A DNA stretch of 64,000 bases from UBA9926 sp913064795. Lineage in GTDB: Bacteria; Pseudomonadota; Gammaproteobacteria; Pseudomonadales; Azotimanducaceae. Position 1 is the stretch's first letter. Each line of letters starts with the position of its first letter. Below, in pieces: positions 63,995 to 64,000 of the stretch. Both the position numbers and the translations under genes were made by a program. The notes under the pieces were generated by a model that had not been told where the DNA came from, did not search any database, and worked only from the letters and a program-made list of their open reading frames with translations. The DNA is taken from assembly GCA_045560765.1 (NCBI GenBank), contig JBJKZD010000010.1:496001-560000 (forward strand), read 5' to 3'.

Positions 63995-64000
63995 AAAGGA

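Noticed and set aside
1..64000. Prophage, insertion sequence, integrase, tRNA or rRNA genes
   Set aside because: No transposase, integrase or structural phage proteins, no inverted-repeat ends and no recognisable RNA genes were seen.

Overview
The window looks like a chromosomal segment of a marine-type gammaproteobacterium with mid-50s % GC by eye. Support comes from a linked yidD, ychJ, an AroF/G/H-type DAHP synthase, an Oar-like TonB-dependent receptor, DUF3108/DUF6134-type exported proteins, LacI control through a GCGC-centred operator, and many oxidative catabolic genes. No phage, IS, integrase, CRISPR, rRNA or tRNA is visible. The exact genus cannot be fixed from sequence alone.

Layout. 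0-3 kb: the end of a VOC protein, a 4-hydroxyacetophenone-type Baeyer-Villiger monooxygenase (BVMO) and a LysE exporter. 3-11 kb: a glycan locus with a very large GH94/GH149/GH161-like phosphorylase, a LacI regulator with a promoter and perfect 18-bp operator, a clan GH-A lipoprotein and transaldolase. 11-16.9 kb: a renalase-like flavoprotein, an APC permease, an EthD protein, exported proteins of unknown function including a small EHGG-repeat protein, and a sterol-desaturase-family hydroxylase. 17-28 kb: hydroxyacyl-CoA dehydrogenase, thioesterase/hydrolase pair, a four-gene aromatic operon (FAH hydrolase, MhpA-like hydroxylase, Rieske oxygenase, Rieske ferredoxin) and the TonB-dependent receptor. 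28-46.5 kb: Ogt, a TauD-type dioxygenase, YchJ, a second BVMO, an SDR, a trimethylamine-dehydrogenase-like flavoprotein, a GbcA/CntA-like Rieske oxygenase, an MFS transporter, GST, acyl-CoA synthetase, cupin, nitroreductase and D-aminoacylase. 46.8-54.5 kb: small exported or membrane proteins, yidD cluster, nitroreductase, a Rieske oxygenase with inverted domain order, a cyclase-family hydrolase and an ABM protein. 54.8-64 kb: DAHP synthase, AmpG-like MFS, M32 carboxypeptidase, GST, SPOR protein, and an mtoX (methanethiol oxidase)-SCO-MauG locus.

Functionally this is mostly accessory catabolism: oxygenases and flavoenzymes open or demethylate small organic substrates, CoA-linked enzymes process the acids, and TonB/MFS/APC/LysE proteins move substrates. 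The most unusual items are the inverted Rieske oxygenase (51.0 kb), the TMADH-like/Rieske/MFS module (34.7-39.3 kb) whose flavoprotein has lost most TMADH active-site residues, the mtoX locus, a periplasmic protein built of two 100-residue repeats (49.2 kb), and four genes that each need a +1 shift to read through. Those four shifts are more likely sequence errors than biology, but they should be resolved.
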